A DNA stretch of 64,000 bases from Macrostomum hystrix (Eukaryota; Platyhelminthes; Macrostomidae). The stretch lies in the NCBI GenBank assembly GCA_950097015.1, contig CATNEN010000033.1, positions 3,022,001 through 3,086,000 on the forward strand. The letters run 5' to 3'. The notes under the pieces were generated by a model. The model saw only the letters and a list, made by a program, of their open reading frames with translations, made no database searches and was not told where the DNA came from. Position numbers and translations under genes: made by a program. Below are positions 20,501 through 29,658 of the stretch, piece after piece. Position 1 is the first letter of the stretch, and each line of letters opens with the position of its first letter.

Positions 20501-20665
20501 CTGGTCTCTGGATGGCTCAGACGGGTCGTACAGCAGGGCAGTCCTTGCCCGCATCTTCACGCCTACGTGCGATCGCAGCGGCAGCGGTGCCGGCCGGACA
20601 AAGTTGCGGACGTCCTGCTCGCCCTCGCGCGGGATGTTAAACTTCACGCCCACCACTGACGTCAT
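8546..20665 (-). CDS. CCDC60: CCDC60-like coiled-coil protein, 12 exons
   Basis: Assembled exons (5' to 3'): 20665-20501, 17776-17564, 17471-17401, 17177-17108, 16989-16847, 16477-16187, 15448-15349, 14850-14643, 12541-12407, 11651-11405, 11278-10885, 8947-8546. Every junction is GT-AG and all phases agree, giving 2,439 nt (812 codons plus TAG). Exon 1 begins MTSVVGVKFNIPRE. Conserved-looking blocks are IGKSYFEYLHQEKEK, PRPFTPLH followed by SLFKQLCALHWLLEAM, ADWKGFRAVVRED, AAWYDSLMKSVPDEA and LETLRDWELCSPHVCAAVEF. From memory of the family, these occur in the same order in vertebrate CCDC60, a poorly characterised coiled-coil protein. No signal peptide or TM segment is seen. Low-complexity stretches are a Ser/Thr-rich part of exon 8, a glutamine run in exon 10 and an Ala/Gln/Pro-rich end. 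Introns 1, 5, 6 and 11 hold minisatellites. The exon model is firm; the family name is from recall. Confidence 0.82.
9008..9731. repeat. 32-bp minisatellite in intron 11 of the CCDC60-like gene
   Basis: About 23 copies of a 32-bp unit with three GATC tetranucleotides each (TGATCACCGATCACTGACAT, then CTGATCTCAGTC). Copies are nearly identical; the recurring variant is CACAGATC for CACCGATC. The array begins about 60 nt upstream of the exon 12 acceptor on the gene's strand. Confidence 0.95.
9960..10660 (+). mobile_element. Broken Crypton-type tyrosine recombinase remnant
   Basis: Two adjacent plus-strand ORFs look like one protein. The first (10,043-10,348) has FLALRGGSELRDLEFEQ, the box I region with the first catalytic Arg, then ISKTNQGGLKSLRAEPK and YRPSGCASALFLSVN. 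The second (10,446-10,754) has YTNQSLRKTCATRLHEAGVE and ICRVTGQSSAAVEGYIE, the box II region with the second Arg and the nucleophile-type Tyr, but with Gln where a TGH histidine is expected. Known family: Crypton recombinases, related to the DUF3504 domain of KCTD1/ZMYM-type proteins. A stop separates the halves, so it is a pseudogene. It sits in intron 11 of the CCDC60-like gene, opposite strand. Confidence 0.75.
11361..11414. repeat. Three-copy 22-bp repeat spanning the exon 10 donor
   Basis: CTGACAGGTC recurs at 11,361, 11,383 and 11,405, exactly 22 nt apart. The third copy contains the last coding bases of exon 10 of the CCDC60-like gene. On the gene's strand the junction GTCAG/GTGAG is copied into the intron as GTCAG/TTGAG and GTCAG/GTTTG. 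It is a very short tandem expansion seeded on a splice donor. Confidence 0.85.
13438..13736 (-). mobile_element. tRNA-derived SINE, copy 1
   Basis: On the minus strand this reads as the same element as 14,891-15,240: a tRNA-like head (A box like TGGCTGAGCGG, B-box-like GAGCTCGATTTC), a conserved body including GCTTGTCGTGCAATTTACGC, a CA-microsatellite zone and a 3' end complementary to CATCATTTGGTGACAC. It lies in intron 8 of the CCDC60-like gene, in gene orientation. Confidence 0.8.
14891..15285 (+). mobile_element. tRNA-derived SINE, copy 2
   Basis: The head GGGGGCGAGTGGCTCAGCGG carries a good RNA polymerase III A box (TGGCTCAGCGG, 14,900-14,910) and, 33 nt on, a B-box-like AGCTCGATTTC (14,944-14,954) with one mismatch to consensus. 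The body matches copy 1 reversed, followed by (GT)n, then GTGTCACCAAATGATGTT and an ATT-rich tail. Short TCATCC repeats flank it (14,885-14,890 and 15,286-15,291) and may be target duplications. It lies in intron 7 of the CCDC60-like gene, antisense. Confidence 0.82.
15526..16157. repeat. 35-bp minisatellite in intron 6 of the CCDC60-like gene
   Basis: About 18 copies of a 35-bp unit (CTGTACCATGGTACTGTTAC plus ACCRAAACGCTCGTA). Main variants are ACCATGG/ACAATGG and CCAAAA/CCGAAA. All three plus frames stay open over long stretches because 35 is not a multiple of 3 and no unit has a stop, which gives spurious ORFs. It starts about 30 nt inside the intron from the exon 6 donor (16,187). GTACCATGGTAC in each unit is palindromic. 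Confidence 0.95.
16540..16800. repeat. Pyrimidine-rich mosaic minisatellite in intron 5
   Basis: Mixture of CTGCCTCACC, CTCTATGCCTCACC and ACCACCTGCCTCACC units over about 260 bp. On the gene's (minus) strand it is purine-rich and each unit contains a donor-like AGG/GTGAGG. It fills most of the 369-bp intron 5 of the CCDC60-like gene, about 47 nt from the true donor and 63 nt from the acceptor. Confidence 0.9.
17800..18090. repeat. 21-bp minisatellite next to the exon 2 acceptor
   Basis: About 14 copies of GGCTGTAGGAGATCGGAGCG plus G, with subtypes (AGATTGTAGTGTGG, GGCCGTAGG). Read on the gene's strand each unit gives GATCTCCTACAG/CC, a short pyrimidine stretch ending in CAG, so it resembles a 3' splice site. 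The array begins about 25 nt upstream of the real exon 2 acceptor (17,777). Confidence 0.95.
18100..19010. other. Unique part of intron 1 of the CCDC60-like gene
   Basis: No further exon is needed to keep frame between exons 1 and 2, and none is obvious. Contains AT-rich sequence and short ORFs without features. Confidence 0.4.
19016..20482. repeat. 25-bp minisatellite beside the exon 1 donor
   Basis: Roughly 60 units of CTGAGAGCTCAGAGGTGGAT plus TGTGA, interspersed with shorter or altered subtypes (GGTGGGGTGACTGAGAACTC, GGTGGAGAGTGACTGAGAAC). The left third is homogeneous ATTGTGA units; the middle is a mosaic. It occupies about half of intron 1 and ends about 18 nt from the exon 1 donor (20,500). 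Confidence 0.95.
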
Positions 20666-22575
20666 CGCAGCGGCTGAAGTTTTTGAGCACTGTTATACTA
20701 GACTTTGTACCTATTCTGAGTGTCCAATAAACATATTTTTATTTATAATACATAAAGAATACATATGTTTTTTTATGGAGAAAAGCTCTTTTTTAGCTAT
20801 AGTACAAACTATTTAGTTTTTACTTCTTTATTTTGGCAAGGCACACAGGGGACACATTTTTGAGATAAATATATAACTCTATTTGTATGAGAGCTTGGTT
20901 TTTTTCTGAAACTCAAATACTCAAATATACTAAAATATCTGACTTTCTGATGGGCATAGTTTGAATAAAGTTAATATATGTACCAAAGATTTATTAAAAT
21001 CTTGTGAAACATACATGATAATATGATATATATAATACTTGCTATGTATAAATAACGAAAATATTTTTGCTTTGTCATACATGTTTGAACATAACTTGAA
21101 CATTATGTTTTTGCTATATTTATATACAAAAAGCTTAGGAAATTTAAATGATTTTATACTGTCGTTGATAGAAGAGAATTAATCACTCTGATTGCACGTT
21201 ATAAAGTTCTTTTGTAAGATTCGTGACTACAAAATTCCTTGTAAAGCATACAAAATATTCACAAAAATCATCTGAATTACTTCAGAAACTGGATTAAACC
21301 TCGGATTGATTATGATATGAATATACATATTTTAGATGTAATTAAACAACGCATTAGTCTTCAAATATTCATATTTTATCATGATGTATATATGTAAATC
21401 AAAATATGTAAATATGTATGTATTTTGTACCAGATGTACCAAAAATATGTCTTTTGGTAGCAAAAGTGAGCTTTCATTCCATTTTAACGGAAACACATTA
21501 GCGCAAAAATGAGCATACGAAATTCACATTGATTAATATATAGCAAAGCATTACAAGGTTATGTCGAGAACCTGCATACAGAGTCATACAGATGCAAGTC
21601 AGTGGCAAAAGTACAAAAAGACTTTAATAAGTTTTCTAGACTTTCACTCAGCTCTCAGCCTGCATTCTGTCTCAGTTTTGTGTGCCAAATCGAAAAAGGT
21701 AGGTAGGTTGGCTCAGGCAAGCAGCCTGTTTTGCCAATGTTATTTATTTTATGTTTATTTACCAAGTTCGGAAAAGTTTTCTTTTCCGATAACTGCACTG
21801 CAGCAGAGACTGCAGCAGAAAAAATGTTTCTCTTTTAGTTGTTTAAATGATTGTTAAGAATGTTGTTAGCATAAACTATGTACATTAAAACTAATATAAA
21901 AAGTTACAACCAATTATTTGCGCTAAAAATACATTAAAATTAATTAATAGATCTAATTAAAGTTATCAAATATATTTCACGTGAAGTTACTTTTTAGGCA
22001 GCTTCTGACGTTTTTATGTTGCAAGCTTTTAAACGCGTGCTCACTTTCGTACTCAAGTGTTATGTGCTCGAATTCCAATTGTATAAATTTTATCCAAGGA
22101 CCACAGTAGTATAACTGTAGTTAAGTTGTACAATAGTGGTCCTTGATTTTATCTTTTATGCATTTTATCCCCATGAAATAACACTGGGCAGATCTTAGCG
22201 GTTTAGAAAATCATTTCTTTTCCATACTCAGCAAGCGAAACTCAAAGCACTTTAAAAAGCTACAAGGTTGGCGAGGAGTGGACAGACCCATAATAGGAAT
22301 TAAGTTAAGGTCTATCAGAATTCCGTACTTCTGGCTAGTATGTCGAGTTACCAGATATGAAAGCATCCATTCAAACAAAGCTACAGGTTAGTTATTTGCG
22401 TGTATATAGCAAGACTACTCATTCTGTCGATAAAGCTGTTGAGTGCTTTTTTCACGAGTACGAGCATCATGCGTTTCAAGGCCATTTTAAAGCCAGAGCG
22501 TCTATTTTTTTTTACCAGCCAGCAGGTGCAAATTTCTAAGGGCGTACGAGGAGTAGTGAGGCTTTCAATAAACAT
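20666..22575. other. AT-rich intergenic region upstream of the CCDC60-like gene
   Basis: No supported gene. A small hairpin-forming sequence lies at about 22,095-22,152 (CCAAGGACCAC and GTGGTCCTTG about 40 nt apart). Confidence 0.4.
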
Positions 22576-23339
22576 CCCAATTGGAAAGGTTACGTAAAAT
22601 GTACGTTAAAATTACGTTAAATATCAACGAAACTTTGGTGGAATATACGTAGATATTTTACGTAGATTTCACGTTGAAAGTGTCGCGTGAAAATGCTTGA
22701 AATCTACGTATCTGATTTTACGAATAATGTACGTATTATCTACGAAGAAGATTAACGTCCTAAAACTGCTTAATTAGCTCGTATAGTAATATAATCGTCG
22801 GGTTCTACTTTGATTTTTAACCACAAACATGTGTATATTTTACTCATCACAGTTAACTTCTTCGGGCAAGCAATTTGCCGTTTAATTTTTCTTAAACAGT
22901 AAGTAATAGAACACAGAAAACGAAGAGCAAAATATACTGTTTATATTATTTTCTTGACTAAATTTTACTGAATTAGATTTTAACATTATGTTCTAAGTTG
23001 CACCCATAGTATGTTTTATTATTGGCATTATGACATGTTATGACAAAAAGTAGACTGCAATGTTTGCACCTAATTTCAGCATACAAAAAGATTACTGAAT
23101 TCAAAAATAAGAGCAAAAATAAATATTGAGAAAATACACAAGAAAAGGTTAAAGGCTGCATTCAAATTAGCAAGATTCGAGGCAGGAAGAGAAACGGCAC
23201 GCTTTTAGAGCAAGTGGCATCTGCAAGAATTAAGGCGGGAAGAGAAACGGAAGAGGCAAAAATAACATTACGGATTGTGGATCTCTATAACTACCAGCTT
23301 TCAAGTTTTAATAAACAAATAAGAACTCAAGGAAGCCAG

Positions 23340-24952
23340 CTATGTCGCCTTAAGGCGGGCAGGCGCCTGACGGAGCCAGTCGGCAATTGCTGTTTTTACT
23401 ATATTTGATTCGCACTTGCCCGACTTGCTGCCCTGGGCTACCAGTCGCTTAATCAAGGAAATTGTGTTAACAAAATCCTTGAAGGCGGCTTTTTCACCTC
23501 TTTTGCCTTCGAAATTGTAGGATGCAGCCAATTGCGTAGTGATAAACTTGGGCATAAGCATAAAAACGGCTTTACGCTGAGAATCAGAAACCATGCAGCC
23601 GATATAGGAGGCCAGCATGCTTGATTGCTTAGGAATCCCTAAGTACTGTTCCAGCTGATCCAATGCCTCATTTGTGCTTACTGGCAGCACGAAGGGCAAA
23701 TTGAGCTTTGCAAGCTGGGGCACTTGACGATTAGCCAACAGTTGCTTTAGCAGCTGGTTATTTTCCTTCGCTAAAGAAAATGTGGAGCAAACTAAACGCA
23801 TTAAAGTCGTTTCGTCATCTCCCGTGTAGCGGAAGTTTTCTTCAGCGCAAAATTGCGACAAAAAACTCGTACCCAATTGAGCAGCATCATCCGCCCGTCG
23901 CGATAGACTTGGAGTCAAATGACTGTCCAGCGGGCCTGGTCCAATGGTGTCGTCATCATCACTGATGTATTGAAGCGAGCAGCGAGCTGCCGATTGTACC
24001 GGTGTAGAAGGACTTAATTGATGAGGTTAAAGAGCATGACAATTAAGTTTTCAAAAGCGAATATTTTAATGTTTGGATTATACTTTAAAATCACCCAGGC
24101 CCGCACTTACACCGACCGACCAGAGAAATTCATGCTAGCGGCTGTTTCTTGTCGTTGAACCGAGCTGCAGGCGCTTGCAGACTGTCCAGCTGCTGAGAGA
24201 TTTGAGCTAGCGACGCTAACAGCAGACGCTTGCTTCTGTCGTCGAACCGAGCTGCAGGCGCTTGCAGACTGTCCAGCTGCTGAGAGATTTGAGCTAGCGA
24301 CGCTAGCAGCAGACGCTTGCTTCTGTCGTTGAACCGAGTTGTAGGCGCTTGCAGACTGTCCAGCTGCTGAGAGATTTGAGCTAGCGACGCTAGCAGCAGA
24401 CGTCTCGTCCTCTTGTCGATGCGAACTGGCACTGGCAGAACGACCATGGAGCAAAAATAGTGAGCCAATATCACCAACGTCCTCTTGCTGCAGCATGTCA
24501 GTTTCGGATTCAGTCTCAGAATCGGATTTAGACTTCGACGACTCGTCATCACTTGATATATATTTATTTCTCTTGCGCTTTTTCTGTGTTGGTTCCATAT
24601 CGATAAGTCGATGAACTGGTTTTCTTTGTCTAGGTGCTTCCGAGTCAGTAGTCCCCAGACCAGGTGTCTCCTCGCCCGCAGCAGCAGCAGCTTCTAGCTT
24701 CTTTAGCTTTTCGCGTGCTTTTCGTTCAGTTGATGCCATACCTAAGACTCTAATAGAGCATGAACGCCATAGTGGCTCAAGTGTAGCTGTAGGCTTTTCC
24801 ATTTTTGAACGTAAAGAGGCGACTCGACTAGTTGATTGCGAAGTGGGGTAGGCAACACTATCCGAAGCTAAAAGCCAAATGGATGGTACATAATCAACTG
24901 ACTTGTCCTCCAGAAACTCGACTATCGTAAAAGCCTGGTTGCTCGAATGCAT
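23340..24952 (-). CDS. DUF4806-domain partner protein of the CACTA-like element
   Basis: Two exons. Exon 1 (24,952 to about 24,111) starts MHSSNQAFTIVEFLEDKSVD, an opening typical of these proteins (VVEFLEDxxVxxVPxxWL, later W-x-x-C-x-I-R-V-L and a Lys/Glu-rich stretch). It then has a basic and acidic region and three copies of an internal repeat (ASVASSNLSAAGQSASACSS, about 28 residues per unit). A GTAAGT donor follows at 24,110. Exon 2 (about 23,970-23,340) has DDDDT, then a DUF4806-type block: LPFVLPVSTNEALDQLEQYL, then AASYNFEGKRGEKAAFKDFV. The exact acceptor is uncertain; TACATCAG/TGATG keeps phase. Accessory proteins of this kind accompany animal EnSpm elements; their role is not established. 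Confidence 0.75.
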
Positions 24953-25101
24953 CTGAAAGGGGTGTAATAATAGTAGTTCAATCATTTTACTTGGGAATCA
25001 TTATCGAAATCTTCAAGTATTTAAGAAGTATAATATAAAAAAATTATTAAAAAATGAAAAAACATTTACCTAGTTAGCATTAGCTGGTAATCCTGTTCCA
25101 G

Positions 25102-27141
25102 CTAAATCATTGGAACAACGAGCACTGATTCCTCATCATAATCCTCACCGAGAGGCATAGCAAAGAGCTTTGTAACTGAATCCATAAGCTCAAACATTAC
25201 AAAAGTATCTGAGAGCTTTGAGGCAATGAAAACTCCAAGTGACTTGCTATTGCATGGAAAATTAAAATAGTCTTCTTGTCGTTTGAAGCATCTTGCAATC
25301 ACATAGATGGATGAACAATCAGCTCGAGTAAAAATCTTTGATAGCTTAGTAGCAACACCATTAAAACTAAAATAGGTGTCTCTCTGATGTTTGACAGATA
25401 GTTGCAGTCCTCGAAATATAGCTCGGGCAAAAAAAATTGGTTGGAAATCAATTTGCTCTGCAATGTTTCTTGGAAGGCAGTCACTCACTTCTTCAAAAAA
25501 TTCAATGTTCTTTGGTTGAGAGCCTTGCAGATTTACAGTTGTAACTTGTGTTACTTCTCTAATTCTGTTTACAAGCTGCATGAATGGCAAGTTACCACTT
25601 CTAACACGTCGTCTCAAGAAGCCAAGAGCATTTTCAAACCGAAAAGCACTAAAAGAATCAAGACAACCATATAACTCACAATCATCTGGAAGATGCAACA
25701 GTGCATGCAAATTATAAACTAAGAAGATTCTAGAATAACTTCGCCTGCAGCTTCGTAAATAAACTTGAATAAGACGAGCAACCATGTTTTTCCTATGCCC
25801 TTCAACACCACCAGAGCACATAACTCGAGCAATAATGAAAAGTAGACAAAAGTTCCGAAAAATTCTATGTGGAATCCAGTTATTCTTTAATACACATATT
25901 CCAGTGTACAACAAAAAAGTACGAAACTCAGTTGCTTTCCATAATTTATACTGGGCAAGAGGTCTGGTCTTTCTGTTGAACTCAGAAGGAATAAATGTCC
26001 GTATCAACTCTAGCCTCTCTGAGATAGCTGCTCGAGCCCTACCAGTCAGTCTAGAAATTCCAAGTGGACCACAATGCCAAAAAGAAATCATGCGCTTAAC
26101 CACACCAAGGCAGAGTAGATGCATGAAGTCATAGGGAATCTGTGATATCATGTTGAATGTTGCAAGAGCCAATAGTGGAGATGTTCCTGAATGATGATGA
26201 TGATCAATCTTTGAACGAAAAGTCTGGTTACTTCTAAGTGGCACAACAGAAAAGTCATCAAACACAATACGACCTTCTACTCTTTGTCCACGGATAACAC
26301 AACGATCACAGGAATAAAAAGCAGTATGTCCTTTAATACACTTGATAAGTGCTCGTGCAGGTGTATCAGCCAGAATATACTTCAAATTTAAATGTGTTTG
26401 ACCTGGGTCTGCCATGAGCTCATTAATTTCATTAATTAAAGGTGACATCAATTCTGAAGCTGTTGGTTTTAGATGTCCTTGATAGATGGCAATGACAAAA
26501 GGTGTTTCATTAGATCCTAACAGTCCTAAGACAGCCCAGCAAGATGAAGTTGAGGACTTAGCAAGTGAGAAACCATCAACAAAAACGACCAAATCAGCCT
26601 GACTACAGAAGGAAAAGTCTTGACTGTTAAGAAAACACCTTAGACCAAAGTATGCTATTTGGCCAGTTGATATAGCCTGGATAATTGGCTGAGGAATATT
26701 TGCTTTCAAGAGTGTCTTACCACACTTGGGTAAGGTAGGATATTTCTCTTGTAGTCGTGGTAGTAGTACATCTAGACTATAAATAGGAATGTTGAATTTG
26801 ATTACCCATTGTTTAATAAATTGATTTATGCTATCATCAGCAATACTATTTTCACTAGCAGAGCTTGCTTCTGGCCAAATATCAATAGATGAACTACTAA
26901 CAATTGTACTTTGATCTATTTGATCTATAATTTCAGAATTTTTAGATCTAGATTGAAGATTTTGTCCATCAGTTGAAGAAGCCTCTAGGAACAAAGATGT
27001 CTCTAATTCAGTTGATGCTGGCTCCAAACAGTTAGAATTAGACCCTGTTGTTTCTACTTGACATTTGCTATTAGGCCTAATAATCTTTTTCATTAGCTTT
27101 TTTACATTTCGTTGGTATTTTCTTTGGCCATTAGGAACCAT
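25102..27141 (-). CDS. EnSpm/CACTA-type transposase
   Basis: 679 codons from the ATG at 27,141; the frame is open further upstream, but that part is AT-rich and unlikely to be translated. After a Ser-rich N-terminus come blocks typical of this transposase family: VDGFSLAKSSTSSCWAVLGL (first catalytic-type Asp), LADTPARALIKCIKGHTAFY followed by the zinc-type CDRC (second Asp), and IPYDFMHLLCLGVVKRMISF. It would excise and reinsert the element through its terminal repeats. The sequence is uninterrupted. It is codirectional with the DUF4806 gene, as expected for a two-gene element. Confidence 0.85.
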   Translation of the reverse strand: MVPNGQRKYQRNVKKLMKKIIRPNSKCQVETTGSNSNCLEPASTELETSLFLEASSTDGQNLQSRSKNSEIIDQIDQSTIVSSSSIDIWPEASSASENSIADDSINQFIKQWVIKFNIPIYSLDVLLPRLQEKYPTLPKCGKTLLKANIPQPIIQAISTGQIAYFGLRCFLNSQDFSFCSQADLVVFVDGFSLAKSSTSSCWAVLGLLGSNETPFVIAIYQGHLKPTASELMSPLINEINELMADPGQTHLNLKYILADTPARALIKCIKGHTAFYSCDRCVIRGQRVEGRIVFDDFSVVPLRSNQTFRSKIDHHHHSGTSPLLALATFNMISQIPYDFMHLLCLGVVKRMISFWHCGPLGISRLTGRARAAISERLELIRTFIPSEFNRKTRPLAQYKLWKATEFRTFLLYTGICVLKNNWIPHRIFRNFCLLFIIARVMCSGGVEGHRKNMVARLIQVYLRSCRRSYSRIFLVYNLHALLHLPDDCELYGCLDSFSAFRFENALGFLRRRVRSGNLPFMQLVNRIREVTQVTTVNLQGSQPKNIEFFEEVSDCLPRNIAEQIDFQPIFFARAIFRGLQLSVKHQRDTYFSFNGVATKLSKIFTRADCSSIYVIARCFKRQEDYFNFPCNSKSLGVFIASKLSDTFVMFELMDSVTKLFAMPLGEDYDEESVLVVPMI

Positions 27142-28404
27142 AGATGTTATATTACTGAAAAAAGGAGAAATTGTGAAAAAAGTAAGATAGGGTAAGTAAA
27201 TATTGATTAAATTATGAGTAAATTTATTAAAATACTTATAATTAAAATTAAAATTATATTTCTCAATACCACAGAAAAATGTCAATATTAGGCCCTATTT
27301 AAATTTGAAAAGAAAATACTAATTTGTCTTCTAGTTTTAACTTAAGATTAACTAGGCCTGTAAGCTAGGAGCAACCTTGTTAGGGATATATACTAATATA
27401 ATACTAGAAATACAATAAATATAGCAATATAAATATACAACCTATAATTTTAATATTGTTCAAGACAATAACATAGTTAGAACCATGGTGATACAATTAA
27501 TTAGGACTAGAGTAATTTCATTCATGCAAACAAATTTAAATGAATGAAAAAGAATTTGATATGTTGGAAGATGCACCAGTGCAAGTGGTATGAATTACAT
27601 AGACAACTTTTCATTACTATAAGTATAACCATAAGAATAAGCAGCAAGGCTATCTATCTATATATCTATCTAAACATTGTTTTTGCCAATAAAGCAAGGC
27701 TATAAAATATACTTATTCGGACTACTAACATTGGTAGAATGGTAAATTTAATGATCCAGTTCATTATAAATTACCTAGCAATGTCAGACTTTTAACTGGA
27801 TGTAATAGTCGAGAAATCAAACAAAACCGACAATGAATCGTATTACCATTATTCACTGTAACTAGACTATTAAAATAATTCGCAATTAGTTTTACGCTTA
27901 CATATGTTAATTATTTCGCCTCTTACTAACACTAACAAATCCATGTAACATGACATAACAATTTTCCTGCGCGCGAATAAAATAGTAAATCAGTTTGAAA
28001 TTTAGAGTGTAGAACAACCTTAAAACAAATATAACTTATTTTTTTTGTTGTGCTCACGAATAAAAGTTTCATTTATCCCATTAAAAAGGAAGACTTATTC
28101 TAATTTTCAAAACTCTAATTAGATAAGGTAAACATTGACCCCAATCGTTATTGCTGCTATTACGCTTCTGCTCAAAAAGAAGACCTTAGCGAAAGTCTAT
28201 GATGAACTTGTTCAAATATGCAGACAATATTCAAAATAAAATACTGCAGAGCAAAATTTAGTTAAAAGGTCAAGTTTGTAATATACGTCGACGCGAAACA
28301 CGAAAATTATTCGTAATTCCCACGAATAATATTTACGTAAATGTTACGTTAAAAAAATTTTCGTATATTTACGTAGATCAACGAAACCTTCCAATTGGGA
28401 TTGT

Positions 28405-28900
28405 TGCATGATGCTGTGTGTCCTCAGTGGTATTTCCACGAAGATCTGCGGCGTCGCCGCGGGCTGTTCTGGGCTGCATTCCGCTCTGTGAGGGCGGTCT
28501 TGCAGTCCGAGGCCCTACCTGATCGCCAGAGGGCTGCGCTGTTCCAGGCGGTGGTCGAGACCGTCCTGTTGTACAACGCCGAGACCTGGACGCTGACGAA
28601 CTCGCTGAAACAGCACGAAAACGCGGCGCAGGCCAGCCTGTTGCGCGCCGCCTTTAAGATCAGCGACGAGCGATTCACTAACGCGGTACTCTATCGCCGC
28701 GCCGGCCTGGCCCATCCAAGTGAACTGCTGCGCCGTCGGCGACTCCAGCTGGCAGGCCACGTCATCCGCGCCGAGTCCTACTGCTCACAGCCGGTGCAGG
28801 AGGTGCTGCTGCTCATGCTGCAGGCACCCTACCGGCGCGGCCAGACCCGAACTCGGCGTCTCGTCAATTGCTGCTGGCTGATGCTGGCGCCCCGGACGCT
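28405..28900 (+). mobile_element. Non-LTR retrotransposon fragment (C-terminal end of reverse transcriptase ORF)
   Basis: The frame from 28,395 encodes LFWAAFRSVRAVLQ, then VVETVLLYNAETWTLTNSL, LRRRRLQLAGHVIRAE and PYRRGQTRTRRLVN. This is the familiar post-catalytic region of RTE/CR1-like reverse transcriptases (ETWTLT, RR-LGH-R, RG-R). The polymerase core (FADD-type motif) is absent, so it is 5'-truncated. It abuts the right end of the CACTA-like element, and no matching RT sequence occurs at the element's left flank. GC-rich compared with surroundings. Confidence 0.78.
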
Positions 28901-28999
28901 GCCGGCGGGGCGGCCTTTGTTCGCGCCCTGTGACGCTGCCTTTTATTTTCATCCTGACAGCGTACTTTGTAGTTGCTGTTGTTAAAGTCAGGCCACTTA

Positions 29000-29650
29000 A
29001 TCCCAGGCGGGCCGATGAATCGACAGACGAAGGCTATCTGGCGAGGAAAAAAATTGATATGCCAAGGCGCTTGTCGCTGTGGAGCTTCTTGCAGCGAATA
29101 CGATAGAACCGGGATAAGAGGCCCAAAAAAGTACAAAATGCGCTGCATTAAAATGCACTAGATGGCGCAACTCATTTTGTTTCCGTCCTACGCAGACTCG
29201 TACAGGTGTACGTCCAAACTTCTGTCGCGAGATTTTCGTTATTTTGCGGGCCGGAGTTAAAATTCATAGTTTATTTATGTTGCAAAACAAAAACCCTGAG
29301 CAACAATGGCTGTCTCGGCCCAGCCAGTTTGTGTTCTAAAACTGCAATATCACTTTAGCCGCTCGTCAGTAGCAGACTGCAGCAGAGGGGGACCCCTTGC
29401 TTTGCTTCCACGGAGCTGGAGCTGCTCAAAACGGAGCAAAGATGAGAAATAAAAAAATAAAAAAACAGATGGACTGCTCCATAGAGCAAATCGATTAAAA
29501 GGGATGAATAATAATCATGCAGTCCACAGCCATGTATGAGCTCTTAATGGCCTGAGCTGCTCAAACACAGAGGGGATAGAAATAGAAGGCAACAAAAGCG
29601 TCCCCATAGGGGAGCTCCACAGCAGCTCTGGACCTTCATTATATCAAGCA
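29000..29650. other. Non-coding stretch upstream of the LamG-like gene
   Basis: No supported ORF. Likely contains the promoter of the gene at 29,659. Confidence 0.35.
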
Positions 29651-29658
29651 GGCCAAGA

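Larger units (their letters stand above)
22576..28399 (-). mobile_element. Complete EnSpm/CACTA-like DNA transposon
   Basis: The ends are inverted copies: left CCCAATTGGAAAGGTTACGT, right complement CCCAATTGGAAGGTTTCGTT, each flanked by AT (2-bp target duplication at 22,574-22,575 and 28,400-28,401). Both subterminal zones are dense in ACGT-containing words (TACGTAAA, ACGTTA, ACGTAGAT), as is usual for subterminal binding-site clusters of this superfamily. Inside are two minus-strand genes, a transposase (25,102-27,141) and a DUF4806 protein (23,340-24,952). Both coding regions look open, so it may be recent. Confidence 0.85.
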
